Numbered from the stretch's first letter, positions 1-7,985 are shown. The stretch: 12,393 nt of DNA from CAWHMN01 sp051001135 (GCA_051001135.1 JBPCNO010000094.1:1-12393); one strand, 5' to 3'. Translations and numbers: made by a program. The notes: generated from the sequence alone by a model not told the origin.

Positions 1-1068
1 AGGTGCCGGTTGCCTCGCCCGGCGCACGTTGAAACGTGGCTACACCTAGATTCAGCGACACGATCGCCGCCGATGTCAGGTTGGCGTCGCTGTCGTACAG
101 CATGCGCGTCTGGTTGGCCGAGGGCTCAAGGAAGTCTTCCATCACGGAACCGTGACAGACCACCTCGTGCCGCTGCGCCGTCAGGTGGCCATCTTTCGTC
201 GCAGCCAGTGTTACCTTCTGGATGGTCAGCGGCCGCGTGCCCACCGGCCCGAACATCTGCTCCCGCCCGACTACTAACTTCACAGGCCGGTTCACCATCT
301 TCGCGGCCATGGTGGCCAGCGCTACATGCGACCACATCGAGCCCTTGGAACCGAAGCCGCCGCCGGTGAACGGGCACTGCACTCGCACGTCGTCTACTGG
401 AATTCCGTAGGTCTTGGCGATCGTCTGCTTCACCCCGGAGATATACTGCGTCGCATCGTAGAGCGAGAGTTTGTCGCCCGTCCACTCCGCGATGGTGGCG
501 TGCGGTTCCATCGGATTGTGGTTCTGAACCGGAGTGGTGTACGTCTCTTCGACCTTCACCTCCGCTCGTGCAAGGGCTCCATCGATGTCGCCGCGCTCCT
601 GCCTCGCCGGTTCCCTGCCGCCCTTCGGCGGATGGCTCTCGGATAAATACTTCTGGATATCCAGCCGCGCCGGCTCTTCCTTGTAGTGCACCTGCAGCAG
701 CCGCGAGCCTTCCTGCGCTTCTTCGAGCGTTCGCGCCACCACCACGGCGATGGGCTGGCCGTTGTAGTGCACCAGGTCCTCCTGCAGCAGCGAGAGTGTG
801 CGGCCGCCGGGTGGATTGATGGCCGCCTTCCCGCCAGCAGGCAGCTTCAGCGCGTTGGACGGCGTAATCACCGCCAGCACGCCCGACGCCCGCTCCGCCC
901 GCGCCGTATCGATGCTCGATATCTGTCCGTTGGGAATGCTGCTGACCACCATCACGGCGTAGGCGAGATTTTCAACGGGAAACTCCGCCGCATACTTGGC
1001 CGTGCCCGTCACCTTCTGCTTGCCGTCCACGCGGTACGGCGGCTGCGGTAGCTGTGTTGGTTGCGTGC

Positions 1069-1072
<4 letters not shown>
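1..1072 (-). CDS. paoC: Molybdenum hydroxylase, molybdopterin-binding (large) subunit, PaoC/YagR-like, partial (C-terminus beyond left edge)
   Basis: This is the catalytic subunit of a xanthine dehydrogenase-family enzyme, probably an aldehyde oxidoreductase; it carries the molybdenum cofactor where the substrate is oxidised. The frame is open for 357 residues from ATG at 1072 to the window edge. Visible family signatures are RVDGKQKVTG (residues 14-23), opening the small alpha/beta domain, NPMEPH (186-191), the cofactor-binding loop GGGFGSKG (237-244), and RAPGEATG (349-356). Family members are about 700-760 residues, so roughly half is here, and the catalytic glutamate near the C-terminus lies outside. 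The start overlaps the FAD-subunit stop by 4 bases (ATGA) and has a GGGAGGG site (1078-1084), so translation is probably coupled. No signal peptide is visible; in E. coli PaoABC the Tat signal on PaoA carries the complex to the periplasm. The family is certain; the aldehyde substrate is inferred. Confidence 0.93.
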
Positions 1073-2058
<986 letters not shown>

Positions 2059-2059
2059 G

Positions 2060-2815
2060 CTAAGCCTCCCGCGCGTGTGCCGCCGCGTGCGCTGCGCGCA
2101 CCGCCGCGACTATGTTCGGATACGCCCCGCAGCGGCAGATATTACCGCTCATGCGCTCGCGAATCTCATCGTTGGTCAGATCGATGGGCCCGCTCTTCGC
2201 CAGGTCCGCCGTGCGAATGCTCGGATGCCCGTGTCGCGCCTCGTCCAGCAGCGCCACCGCGGAGCAGATCTGGCCGGACGTGCAATATCCGCACTGGTAG
2301 CCATCGTGTTCCAGGAACGCCTGTTGCACCGGATGCAGTTCGTCTCCCTCGGCCAGGCCCTCGATGGTGGTGATCTGGTCACCCTGCACGCTCAGCGCCA
2401 GCGTCAGGCAACTGTTCACGCGCCGCCCGTTCACCAGCACCGTGCATGCGCCGCACTGGCCATGGTCGCAGCCCTTCTTGGTGCCCGTCATGGCAAGGTT
2501 GTCCCGCAGCGCATCCAGCAGCGTAGTGCGCGTATCCAGGTCGAGCACATGGTCTCTTCCGTTGACGTTCAGCTTGGCTGACATGGTCTGTCGCTCGCTG
2601 CCGGCGATGACGTGCTTATCCTCCGCACGGGCCAACGCCGGGAGCCCCACCGTCACACCTATCGAGAGTGCGGACGCCGACTTCACAAAAGTGCGCCGGG
2701 TCACATCCCAGCCTGCAGCCGTGACCTGCGTTTCGCCGGCGGCTTGAGGAGTGCCGGTACGCAACGGATCGTCATGCGAGGCACGCGGCCGCGGCTTCTC
2801 GTCTTCTACGCTCAT
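2060..2815 (-). CDS. paoA: Molybdenum hydroxylase [2Fe-2S] subunit with Tat signal, PaoA/YagT-like
   Basis: This 251-residue subunit moves electrons from the molybdenum centre to FAD through two [2Fe-2S] clusters. The plant-type ferredoxin cluster uses C116, C121, C124 and C136; the second uses C175, C178, C227 and C229 (QCGYC and CRC motifs). The N-terminus has a twin-arginine motif TRRTFVK (39-45), a hydrophobic stretch and an ALARA cleavage-type site near residue 64, so the folded complex is probably exported to the periplasm, as for E. coli PaoABC. The frame stays open upstream to 3187, but that extension has no ferredoxin-like sequence and runs through mocA. ATG 2815 has an AGAGG site 7 bases upstream and puts the Tat motif at a sensible depth. 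It is the first gene of the operon, divergent from mocA. Confidence 0.94.
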   Translation of the reverse strand: MSVEDEKPRPRASHDDPLRTGTPQAAGETQVTAAGWDVTRRTFVKSASALSIGVTVGLPALARAEDKHVIAGSERQTMSAKLNVNGRDHVLDLDTRTTLLDALRDNLAMTGTKKGCDHGQCGACTVLVNGRRVNSCLTLALSVQGDQITTIEGLAEGDELHPVQQAFLEHDGYQCGYCTSGQICSAVALLDEARHGHPSIRTADLAKSGPIDLTNDEIRERMSGNICRCGAYPNIVAAVRAAHAAAHAREA

Positions 2816-2928
2816 AGCAAACCTCTGAAGCAACTGTTGGTGAAAGAATCTCGATCCTTTAGACCAGGCGAGATGGCGTTGGCTGACAAATGCACTCCTG
2901 CTCGAATGGATCGAAAAATATTGCGGAT

Positions 2929-2940
2929 TCGTAGGTACGA
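2929..2940. promoter_or_regulatory. Candidate operator: perfect 12-bp palindrome between paoA and mocA
   Basis: TCGTAGGTACGA is two 5-base arms around a GG centre. It lies 24 bases upstream of the mocA start and about 115 bases upstream of paoA, in the 149-base gap shared by the two divergent units. Such a site could bind a dimeric regulator, but a short palindrome can occur by chance and no regulator gene is present here. I found no convincing -35/-10 pair in this gap. Confidence 0.22.
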
Positions 2941-2964
2941 TTCGGAGTAGCGCGGGGGAGATGC

Positions 2965-3564
2965 ATGGTCGGCGGGGTGCTGTTAGCGGCAGGCATGTCC
3001 ACTCGTTTTGGCGGGGACAAACAGCTTGCGGTGTTTCAAGGCAAGACGCTCCTGCGCTGCGCGGCGGAGACGCTGGCGGAGGCGCCCATCGACTCCGCGG
3101 TTGCGGTGCTCGGCCCGCGCGCGGACCGGCATCGGCAGGAACGGGCAGGACTGCCATTCGCGCTGGTGGTGAACGACGAAACGGCAACGGGGATGTCCGG
3201 CAGCCTGATCGCCGGATTGACGTATCTGCAGACGCAAGATGGGCCGGCCCAACTGGACGCGGTGCTGGTCATGGTCTGCGACCAGCCGTATTGCACGCCA
3301 GCGCATCTTCGCGCGCTCGTGCATACTTGGCGGGACAGCGGCAAAGCCATCGCGGCCTCGCGCTATGCCCAAGTCCTGGGAGTGCCGGCGCTCTTTGACC
3401 GAACCGTGTTCGCGCCGCTGCAGGCTCTCAGCGGGCAGCGCGGCGCGGCTCACCTCATCCGCGAGCGCGAGGGCGAGGTCGCGGCCGTCGATTTCCCTGC
3501 CGGCGTCATCGATATCGACACGCAGGAGGACCTGCAACGGCTCACGCATGGCTCTCCACCATAA
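2965..3564 (+). CDS. mocA: Molybdenum cofactor cytidylyltransferase (MocA-like)
   Basis: The 199-residue protein belongs to the MobA/MocA nucleotidyltransferase family (NTP_transf_3). It joins a nucleotide to molybdopterin; MocA uses CTP to make molybdopterin cytosine dinucleotide, the form used by PaoABC-type enzymes. Motifs in order are the nucleotide-binding loop LAAGMSTRFGGDK (7-19), GMSGS (76-80), the metal-site motif CDQP (105-108), GVPALF (139-144), GQRGA (157-161) and DIDT (183-186). Length is normal. The start is ATG 2965 with GGGGGA at 2954-2959; the nearby ATG at 2961 is in another frame. It is divergent from the paoABC-like operon, which supports a cofactor-supply role for those enzymes. 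The choice of CTP over GTP follows from this context and overall resemblance, not from a diagnostic residue I could verify. Confidence 0.88.
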   Translation: MVGGVLLAAGMSTRFGGDKQLAVFQGKTLLRCAAETLAEAPIDSAVAVLGPRADRHRQERAGLPFALVVNDETATGMSGSLIAGLTYLQTQDGPAQLDAVLVMVCDQPYCTPAHLRALVHTWRDSGKAIAASRYAQVLGVPALFDRTVFAPLQALSGQRGAAHLIREREGEVAAVDFPAGVIDIDTQEDLQRLTHGSPP

Positions 3565-3634
3565 GCGGCAGGCCCATACGATCGTCGATCCAAATGACCC
3601 TTCACTGCGGCGAGTCCGGTAAACTGAGGAGGCC

Positions 3635-4696
3635 ATGATTCCTACCCTTGAATGGACCGAGGACGGCGTGCGCTTCCTCGATCAGACCCGCCTGCCCCTG
3701 GAGGAGACCTACGTCCTCGCGAAGACCTACCGGGAGGTCGCTGACGTAATTACCACCATGGTGGTGCGCGGAGCGCCGGCCATTGGGGTCAGCGCCGCCA
3801 TGGGCATTGCGCTGGGTCTGAAGTCGAGCGCCGCCCGGGATGTGCCGTCGCTCTCTGCCGATCTGGAAACCATCGCAAAGACCCTGGCAGCGACGCGGCC
3901 GACTGCGGTCAACCTCTTCTGGGCCATCGAGCGCATGCGCCGCCGGTATTACGGACTGGCCGCGCAGCCAGGCGCGTCGCCGGACACTCTCCGCAGCGCC
4001 ATGGTCGCGGAGGCGCGGAGCATGTATGACGAAGACATCGCCGCCTGCCGGGCTTTGGGCAAATTTGGCGCGTCCCTGCTACCGCAGGACGGCGGAGTGC
4101 TGACCCACTGCAACGCGGGCGCGCTGGCCACCTGCGGCTACGGAACCGCGCTAGGAGTGATCCGGGCCGCCGTCGAGAACGGACAGAAGTTGCAGGTCTA
4201 CGCGGACGAGACTCGCCCCTTCCTCCAGGGTGCGCGGCTGACCGCCTGGGAACTGATGCACGATGGCATCCCCACCACGGTCATCTGCGACAACATGGCC
4301 GCCAGCCTGATGCGCGCCGGCAAACTGCAGGCGATCGTTGTCGGCGCCGACCGCATCGCTGCCAACGGAGATGTCGCCAACAAGATCGGCACCTATGGCG
4401 TAGCGGTGCTGGCGAAGGAGCACGGCATTCCCTTCTACGTCGCGGCGCCCTGGTCCACCATCGATCTCGCAACGCCGGATGGCGATGCGATTCCAATCGA
4501 ACAGCGTTCTCCCGTCGAGGTCACCCATCACGCCGGCAAGCAGCTTACACCGCATCATGTCGGCATCTGGAACCCGGCCTTCGACGTGACGCCCGCGAAG
4601 TACGTAACTGCCATCATTACAGAGCGCGGCGTGCTCCGCGCACCGTATCCAGAGTCGATGGCAATGCAGGAAGAGAACGCGAACGCGGCAGTCTAG
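3635..4696 (+). CDS. mtnA: S-methyl-5-thioribose-1-phosphate isomerase (methionine salvage)
   Basis: MtnA converts 5-methylthioribose-1-phosphate to 5-methylthioribulose-1-phosphate in the cytoplasm, a step in recycling methylthioadenosine from polyamine synthesis. The 353-residue protein is full length for the eIF-2B alpha-related family. Motifs are VRGAPAIG (44-51), GGVLTHCNAGALAT (153-166), YADETRPFLQGARLTAWEL (189-207), DNMAASLM (219-226), VVGADRIAANGDVANKIG (235-252) and APWSTID. C159 and D239 correspond to the catalytic cysteine and aspartate known in Bacillus MtnA. An in-frame TAA at 3620-3622 rules out an upstream start. The ribosome binding site AGGAGG (3627-3632) is only 2 bases from the ATG, which is unusually tight. 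No other methionine salvage gene is in the window. It follows mocA by 70 bases on the same strand. Confidence 0.95.
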   Translation: MIPTLEWTEDGVRFLDQTRLPLEETYVLAKTYREVADVITTMVVRGAPAIGVSAAMGIALGLKSSAARDVPSLSADLETIAKTLAATRPTAVNLFWAIERMRRRYYGLAAQPGASPDTLRSAMVAEARSMYDEDIAACRALGKFGASLLPQDGGVLTHCNAGALATCGYGTALGVIRAAVENGQKLQVYADETRPFLQGARLTAWELMHDGIPTTVICDNMAASLMRAGKLQAIVVGADRIAANGDVANKIGTYGVAVLAKEHGIPFYVAAPWSTIDLATPDGDAIPIEQRSPVEVTHHAGKQLTPHHVGIWNPAFDVTPAKYVTAIITERGVLRAPYPESMAMQEENANAAV

Positions 4697-4717
4697 AGAA
4701 TACAAGAGCGGAAAACA

Positions 4718-4815
4718 GATCACTCGACTACGCTCGGGATGACGGCCATGCATTGTCATTCCCTGAGCAAGCAGCCGCTCCCCGCCAGTACCTTGCATCC
4801 TGAGCGAACAGTCGC
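4718..4815. repeat. Three degenerate copies of a dispersed TGTCATCCTGAGCG-type repeat
   Basis: A minus-strand copy at 4718-4744 reads CGTCATCCCGAGCG followed by TAGTCGAGTGATC. A plus-strand partial copy at 4754-4771 reads TGTCATTCCCTGAGCAAG. Another plus-strand copy at 4795-4815 reads TGCATCCTGAGCGAACAGTCG. The first two face each other across 9 bases and form an imperfect inverted repeat. They fill the gap between the convergent mtnA and scoB genes together with the fuller copy at 4830. No coding signal is visible here. Confidence 0.6.
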
Positions 4816-4829
4816 CACTCCCGCCGCCC

Positions 4830-4891
4830 TGTCATCCTGAGCGAAGCCGGTCCCTGATTCATCAGGGACCGTAGCAGTCGAAGGATCTGCG
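4830..4891 (+). repeat. Dispersed intergenic repeat with an internal perfect hairpin
   Basis: The element runs from TGTCATCCTGAGCGAAG to TCGAAGGATCTGCG. The same end signatures recur at 10692-10728. Its middle carries a perfect hairpin at 4849-4870: 9-base arms GGTCCCTGA and TCAGGGACC around TTCA. No T-run follows on either strand, so it is not a canonical terminator, but its position between convergent mtnA and scoB could let it protect or end transcripts. It resembles REP-type palindromic elements; no transposase is nearby. Confidence 0.65.
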
Positions 4892-4919
4892 TTTGCCTTT
4901 CACGAGCAGCAAACCACCG

Positions 4920-5651
4920 CTACCCCGCGCTCATCGTCTTCAACGCCGGACTGACAATCAGAGGCGCTTCCGTCGCACGCTGCACCTCTTCCACCGTGAC
5001 CCCCGGCGCGATCTCCTCCAGCACCAGCCCCGCCGGCGTCACGCGGATCCACGCCAGCTCCGTGGCGATGGTATCCACCACGCCCACTCCGGTGAGCGGC
5101 AGCGTGCACTGCTTCAGGATCTTGGGCTTTCCGTCCTTGGTGGTGTGCTCCATCGCGACAATCACCCGGCGTGCGCTCGCCACCAGATCCATCGCGCCGC
5201 CCATGCCTTTCACCATCTTGCCGGGGATCATCCAGTTCGCCAGGTTGCCGCGTTCATCCACCTCCATCGCCCCGAGAATGCTGAGATCGACGTGGCCGCC
5301 GCGGATCATGGCAAACGAATCCGCGCTGGAAAAATACGAGGTGCCGGGAATCTCCGACACCGTCTCTTTGCCAGCGTTGATCAGGTCGGGATCCTCCGTC
5401 CCCGCCAAAGGGTAGGGTCCCACGCCCAGCATTCCGTTCTCCGACTGCAGCACCACCTCAATGCCCGGCGGCACATGGTTAGCCACCAGCGTCGGCATGC
5501 CGATGCCCAGGTTCACGTAGAAGCCATCGCGCAACTCCTCTGCGGCGCGCTTGACGATGCGCTCCCGTTTTTCGACCTCACGCCTCATTTTTTCCCCCGC
5601 GCCTTCGCCCGCGTTCGCTCGGTCCGGTCTCGGATTCGGTACAGTAGTCAT
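4920..5651 (-). CDS. scoB: Succinyl-CoA:3-ketoacid CoA-transferase, subunit B
   Basis: This is the subunit carrying the catalytic glutamate of a class I CoA-transferase. It moves CoA between succinyl-CoA and acetoacetate in the cytoplasm, for ketone-body or polyhydroxybutyrate-derived acetoacetate use. The SENGMLG motif holds the glutamate (E71 with the start used here); GMGGAMDLV (149-157) is also a family signature. With ATG 5651 the protein has 243 residues and an AGGAG site at 5661-5665 with 9-base spacing. That start adds about 21 low-complexity residues; homologues usually begin near ATG 5588 (MRREVEKRE), which has only a weaker G-rich upstream site, so the start is uncertain. An open frame up to 5750 lacks family similarity. 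The subunit A gene is 436 bases upstream on the same strand rather than adjoining. Confidence 0.92.
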   Translation of the reverse strand: MTTVPNPRPDRANAGEGAGEKMRREVEKRERIVKRAAEELRDGFYVNLGIGMPTLVANHVPPGIEVVLQSENGMLGVGPYPLAGTEDPDLINAGKETVSEIPGTSYFSSADSFAMIRGGHVDLSILGAMEVDERGNLANWMIPGKMVKGMGGAMDLVASARRVIVAMEHTTKDGKPKILKQCTLPLTGVGVVDTIATELAWIRVTPAGLVLEEIAPGVTVEEVQRATEAPLIVSPALKTMSAG

Positions 5652-5783
5652 AGACCCTTTCTCCTGTGGGTAGGGATCGGCAACGTATGTGAGCGCCGCA
5701 GCCTGGTATCGCGAAAGCGGTGTTTCAAGAAAGATCTCCGAGCCGGCCATGGCACCCGGAGCATCGGTCTGGGCTCTTCAGTC

Positions 5784-6080
5784 ATGCTGCATGCAGTCTT
5801 CCATATTCGCGAGCGATCACTGCTCCGCGCCACCGTGTTGGTCGTCGGCAGCCTGATCGCGGCACTGTTGATAGCCAAGTGGCCGGACGATCCGCCTTCG
5901 CTCAAGCTGCTGGCTCCTACCCTGCTGTGCCTGATCGGCACGTGGGATACATTCCGCTGCCTGCGGTTGCAGTGGAGCTTCTATCATGGCGCCGTCATGG
6001 TCCTCATCTACATGGACATCATGGCGCTTTCAATGATCCTCTTCCTCTTTCTCTACCCTTATGGAGAATGGCTGATGTGA
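5784..6080 (+). CDS. Small integral membrane protein of unknown function (98 residues)
   Basis: I do not recognise the family. The 98-residue product has a short basic N-terminus (HIRERSLLR), a strong hydrophobic stretch at about 15-31, a second at about 42-54, and a long one at about 69-91, suggesting two or three membrane helices. Third codon positions are strongly GC-biased and the hydrophobic pattern is coherent, so it is likely a real gene. ATG 5784 is the first usable start in this frame; the upstream ribosome binding site is weak (GGGCTC). It sits on the plus strand between scoB and scoA, divergent from scoB and ending 7 bases from the scoA stop. Any functional link to the CoA-transferase is unproven. 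A competing minus-strand frame at 5648-5941 has no protein-like features. Confidence 0.6.
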   Translation: MLHAVFHIRERSLLRATVLVVGSLIAALLIAKWPDDPPSLKLLAPTLLCLIGTWDTFRCLRLQWSFYHGAVMVLIYMDIMALSMILFLFLYPYGEWLM

Positions 6081-6087
6081 CCGCTGT

Positions 6088-6783
6088 TCACGCCTTCCGG
6101 ACGGTGCGCCGCTCAATCCGCTTCTCCGGATTCCTGCACTCCAGAATGCGTTGCACATAAATGCCCGGCGTCACGATGCAGTCCGGATCGAGCGCACCCG
6201 GCTCCACCAGCTCCTCCACCTCGGTGATGGTGATCCTGCCGGCCGTAGCCATCATGGGATTGAAGTTGCGCGCCGTCTTGCGATAGATAAGATTGCCAGT
6301 GCGATCTCCCTTCCACGCCTTGATCAATGCGAAGTCGGCCTGGAGGCCGTGCTCCATCACGTACATCTTGCCCCCGAACTCACGCGACTCCTTGCCCTCC
6401 GCCACCAGCGTGCCCAGCCCTGTCGGCGTGAAGAAGGCCGGTATGCCCGCACCCCCGGCGCGGATGCGCTCCGCCAGCGTCCCCTGCGGCACCAGCGTCA
6501 GGTTCAGCTCACCCTTGATCACCTTTTCTTCCAGCAACTTGTTCTCACCCACGTAGCTGCCCATATGCGAGTCGATCATCCCCGCCTCCAGCATCAATCC
6601 CATGCCGAATCCATCGACGCCCATGTTGTTGCTGATGGTGTGCAGCCCGCGCACTCCCTTGCGCACCAGCGCGGCGATCAGCGTCTCAGGGATGCCGCAC
6701 AGGCCGAAGCCGCCCAGCATGACCGTGGCGCCATCTTGGATATCGCTGACCGCTTCATCCGCCGATGTCACCACTTTATTCAA
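6088..6783 (-). CDS. scoA: Succinyl-CoA:3-ketoacid CoA-transferase, subunit A (TTG start)
   Basis: This is the partner of ScoB and contributes the CoA-binding half of the transferase. The 231-residue protein has the glycine-rich signature GGFGLCGIP (24-32), followed by the family segments SNNMGVDGFGMG and GSYVGENK; length is typical (about 230). The start is TTG at 6783, supported by GAGGAG at 6791-6796 with 7-base spacing and by alignment of the N-terminus with family members. The TTG overlaps the stop of the upstream hydrolase gene (TTGA), so translation is probably coupled. Its partner scoB is not adjacent: 436 bases with an opposing membrane protein gene lie between them. Confidence 0.94.
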   Translation of the reverse strand: MNKVVTSADEAVSDIQDGATVMLGGFGLCGIPETLIAALVRKGVRGLHTISNNMGVDGFGMGLMLEAGMIDSHMGSYVGENKLLEEKVIKGELNLTLVPQGTLAERIRAGGAGIPAFFTPTGLGTLVAEGKESREFGGKMYVMEHGLQADFALIKAWKGDRTGNLIYRKTARNFNPMMATAGRITITEVEELVEPGALDPDCIVTPGIYVQRILECRNPEKRIERRTVRKA

Positions 6784-7415
6784 TCGCCCACTCCTCGTCC
6801 TGCTCTCGTACTATATGCTGGCGCGTCCACATGCTGGCGGATCCACGCCTCCACCAGTTGCCATCCATCCGGCCACGGACCGAAGCCGGATTCCGCGTTG
6901 ATGTGCCCCGCGTTGGCAAGAATGTGCAGATCGGCCTGCCATGCATCCACGAAGGCCCGCGCCCGTTCCACAGGGCAGTACGGATCGTCGCTGCTCGCGA
7001 TCACCAGGGTTGGAACACCGAGGGCGCAGTTCGGTATCGGCGCGAAGTTGGACAACGCGGCCTCCTCGCCGGGACGCTCGGTGTCCGCCGGCGCTACCAG
7101 AACCGCCGCGGCAATCCTGCTCTTCTCCATTCCGCCGTTCGCCAACAACATCGCCGTCGCGATGCAGCCCATGCTATGCGCAAGGATCACCGCAGGCCGC
7201 TCCTCCGCCACCACATAGGCTTTGAGCGCCGCCAGCCATTCCTCTTTGTCCGGATGAAACCAGTCGCGCTGCTCCACTCGACTCGCCGCGGAACCAAGCC
7301 TTCGCTCCCACAGCGTCTGCCAATGCTGCGGGCCGGAGTTCTGCCAGCCCGGCTGCATCAGGATCCGGGGCAACACGAAATCGCGCGCATGGCTTTTGCT
7401 TTCGACGATCACCAT
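6780..7415 (-). CDS. RBBP9/YdeN-family serine hydrolase (alpha/beta fold)
   Basis: This small cytoplasmic alpha/beta hydrolase of the Ser_hydrolase family has no assigned substrate. With ATG 7415 it has 211 residues. Family features are PGWQNSGPQHWQTLWE (22-37), the nucleophile elbow HSMG with S81, an acidic residue in SSDDPY (D143 or D144), and H171 in GHINAESG, giving a complete catalytic triad. No signal peptide is seen. The start is uncertain: GTG 7448 would add 11 residues, and neither candidate has a strong ribosome binding site. The gene overlaps scoA by 4 bases and is probably the first gene of that transcript. It is divergent from mscL. An ester or thioester substrate linked to acetoacetate metabolism is possible but speculative. 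Confidence 0.87.
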   Translation of the reverse strand: MVIVESKSHARDFVLPRILMQPGWQNSGPQHWQTLWERRLGSAASRVEQRDWFHPDKEEWLAALKAYVVAEERPAVILAHSMGCIATAMLLANGGMEKSRIAAAVLVAPADTERPGEEAALSNFAPIPNCALGVPTLVIASSDDPYCPVERARAFVDAWQADLHILANAGHINAESGFGPWPDGWQLVEAWIRQHVDAPAYSTRAGRGVGD

Positions 7416-7532
7416 GCAGCATACTGCACCGCTCCAGTTCACTGCCACAGAATGGCGATCCTGCTGGAATGGCCAGACACTGGGCAGGCGATTTCACTTG
7501 CGTAATGCCACCGTTGGGCTAGTCTTACCGTG

Positions 7533-7558
7533 CCGGAGATACTACCCGGAGATACTAC
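7533..7558 (+). repeat. Perfect 13-bp tandem duplication carrying two ribosome-binding-site-like cores upstream of mscL
   Basis: CCGGAGATACTAC occurs twice back to back (7533-7545 and 7546-7558). Each copy contains a GGAG core; the second lies 11 bases before ATG 7563. It may be a recent small duplication that affects mscL translation. Confidence 0.7.
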
Positions 7559-7562
7559 AACG

Positions 7563-7985
7563 ATGCTGGGGGGAAGCATGCTCAAGGGATTTCGCGATTT
7601 TATCCTGCGTGGCAATGTAGTGGATCTCGCTGTTGCCGTCGTCATCGGCGTCGCATTTACCGCCATCATCAATGCGCTCGTAGCGGATATCATCAACCCG
7701 CTGATAGCCGCCACCGTAAAGAAGCCGGATTTCTCCTATCTGGTGTTTCATCTGAACGGCGGCGTCATCAAGTACGGCGATTTCCTCAACGCGGTTATCT
7801 CCTTCCTGCTGATCGCCGCCGCCGTCTATTTCCTGGTAGTGCTGCCCATTAACACGTTGCTGGCACGGGTCAAGCGGCGCGGCCAGACGGAAACGCCCTC
7901 GACGCTCAAGACCTGCCCCGAATGTCTGAGCGAAATCCCGATCGCGGCGCGGCGCTGCTCGCACTGCACACAACCAGTCGCGTAG
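7563..7985 (+). CDS. mscL: Large-conductance mechanosensitive channel MscL with C-terminal zinc ribbon
   Basis: MscL forms a homopentameric inner-membrane pore that opens under membrane tension to release solutes on osmotic downshock. The N-terminus FRDFILRGNVVDLAVAVVIG and the first helix (about 18-42) match the family closely, and the second helix spans about 75-98. After the basic stretch RVKRRG the C-terminus has four cysteines at 118, 121, 132 and 135 (C-x2-C-x10-C-x2-C), a zinc-ribbon pattern in place of the plain helical bundle of E. coli MscL. ATG 7563 gives 140 residues; ATG 7578 (MLKGF) gives 135 and matches the usual family start, but its G-rich upstream site is only about 3 bases away. 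It is divergent from the hydrolase gene. No terminator is evident after it. Confidence 0.94.
   Translation: MLGGSMLKGFRDFILRGNVVDLAVAVVIGVAFTAIINALVADIINPLIAATVKKPDFSYLVFHLNGGVIKYGDFLNAVISFLLIAAAVYFLVVLPINTLLARVKRRGQTETPSTLKTCPECLSEIPIAARRCSHCTQPVA

Noticed and set aside
2816..3187. N-terminal extension of the iron-sulfur subunit frame through mocA
   Set aside because: It is composition-driven, has no ferredoxin similarity, lies opposite mocA, and ATG 2815 has its own ribosome binding site and correctly placed Tat signal.
4849..4870. Hairpin as a rho-independent terminator for mtnA or scoB
   Set aside because: No T-run follows the stem on either strand, and it lies inside a dispersed repeat, so it is described as a repeat hairpin instead.
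4893..5783. Long plus-strand extension upstream of the 98-residue membrane protein
   Set aside because: The in-frame sequence lies opposite scoB and is rich in His and Arg. Protein-like hydrophobic sequence begins only at ATG 5784.
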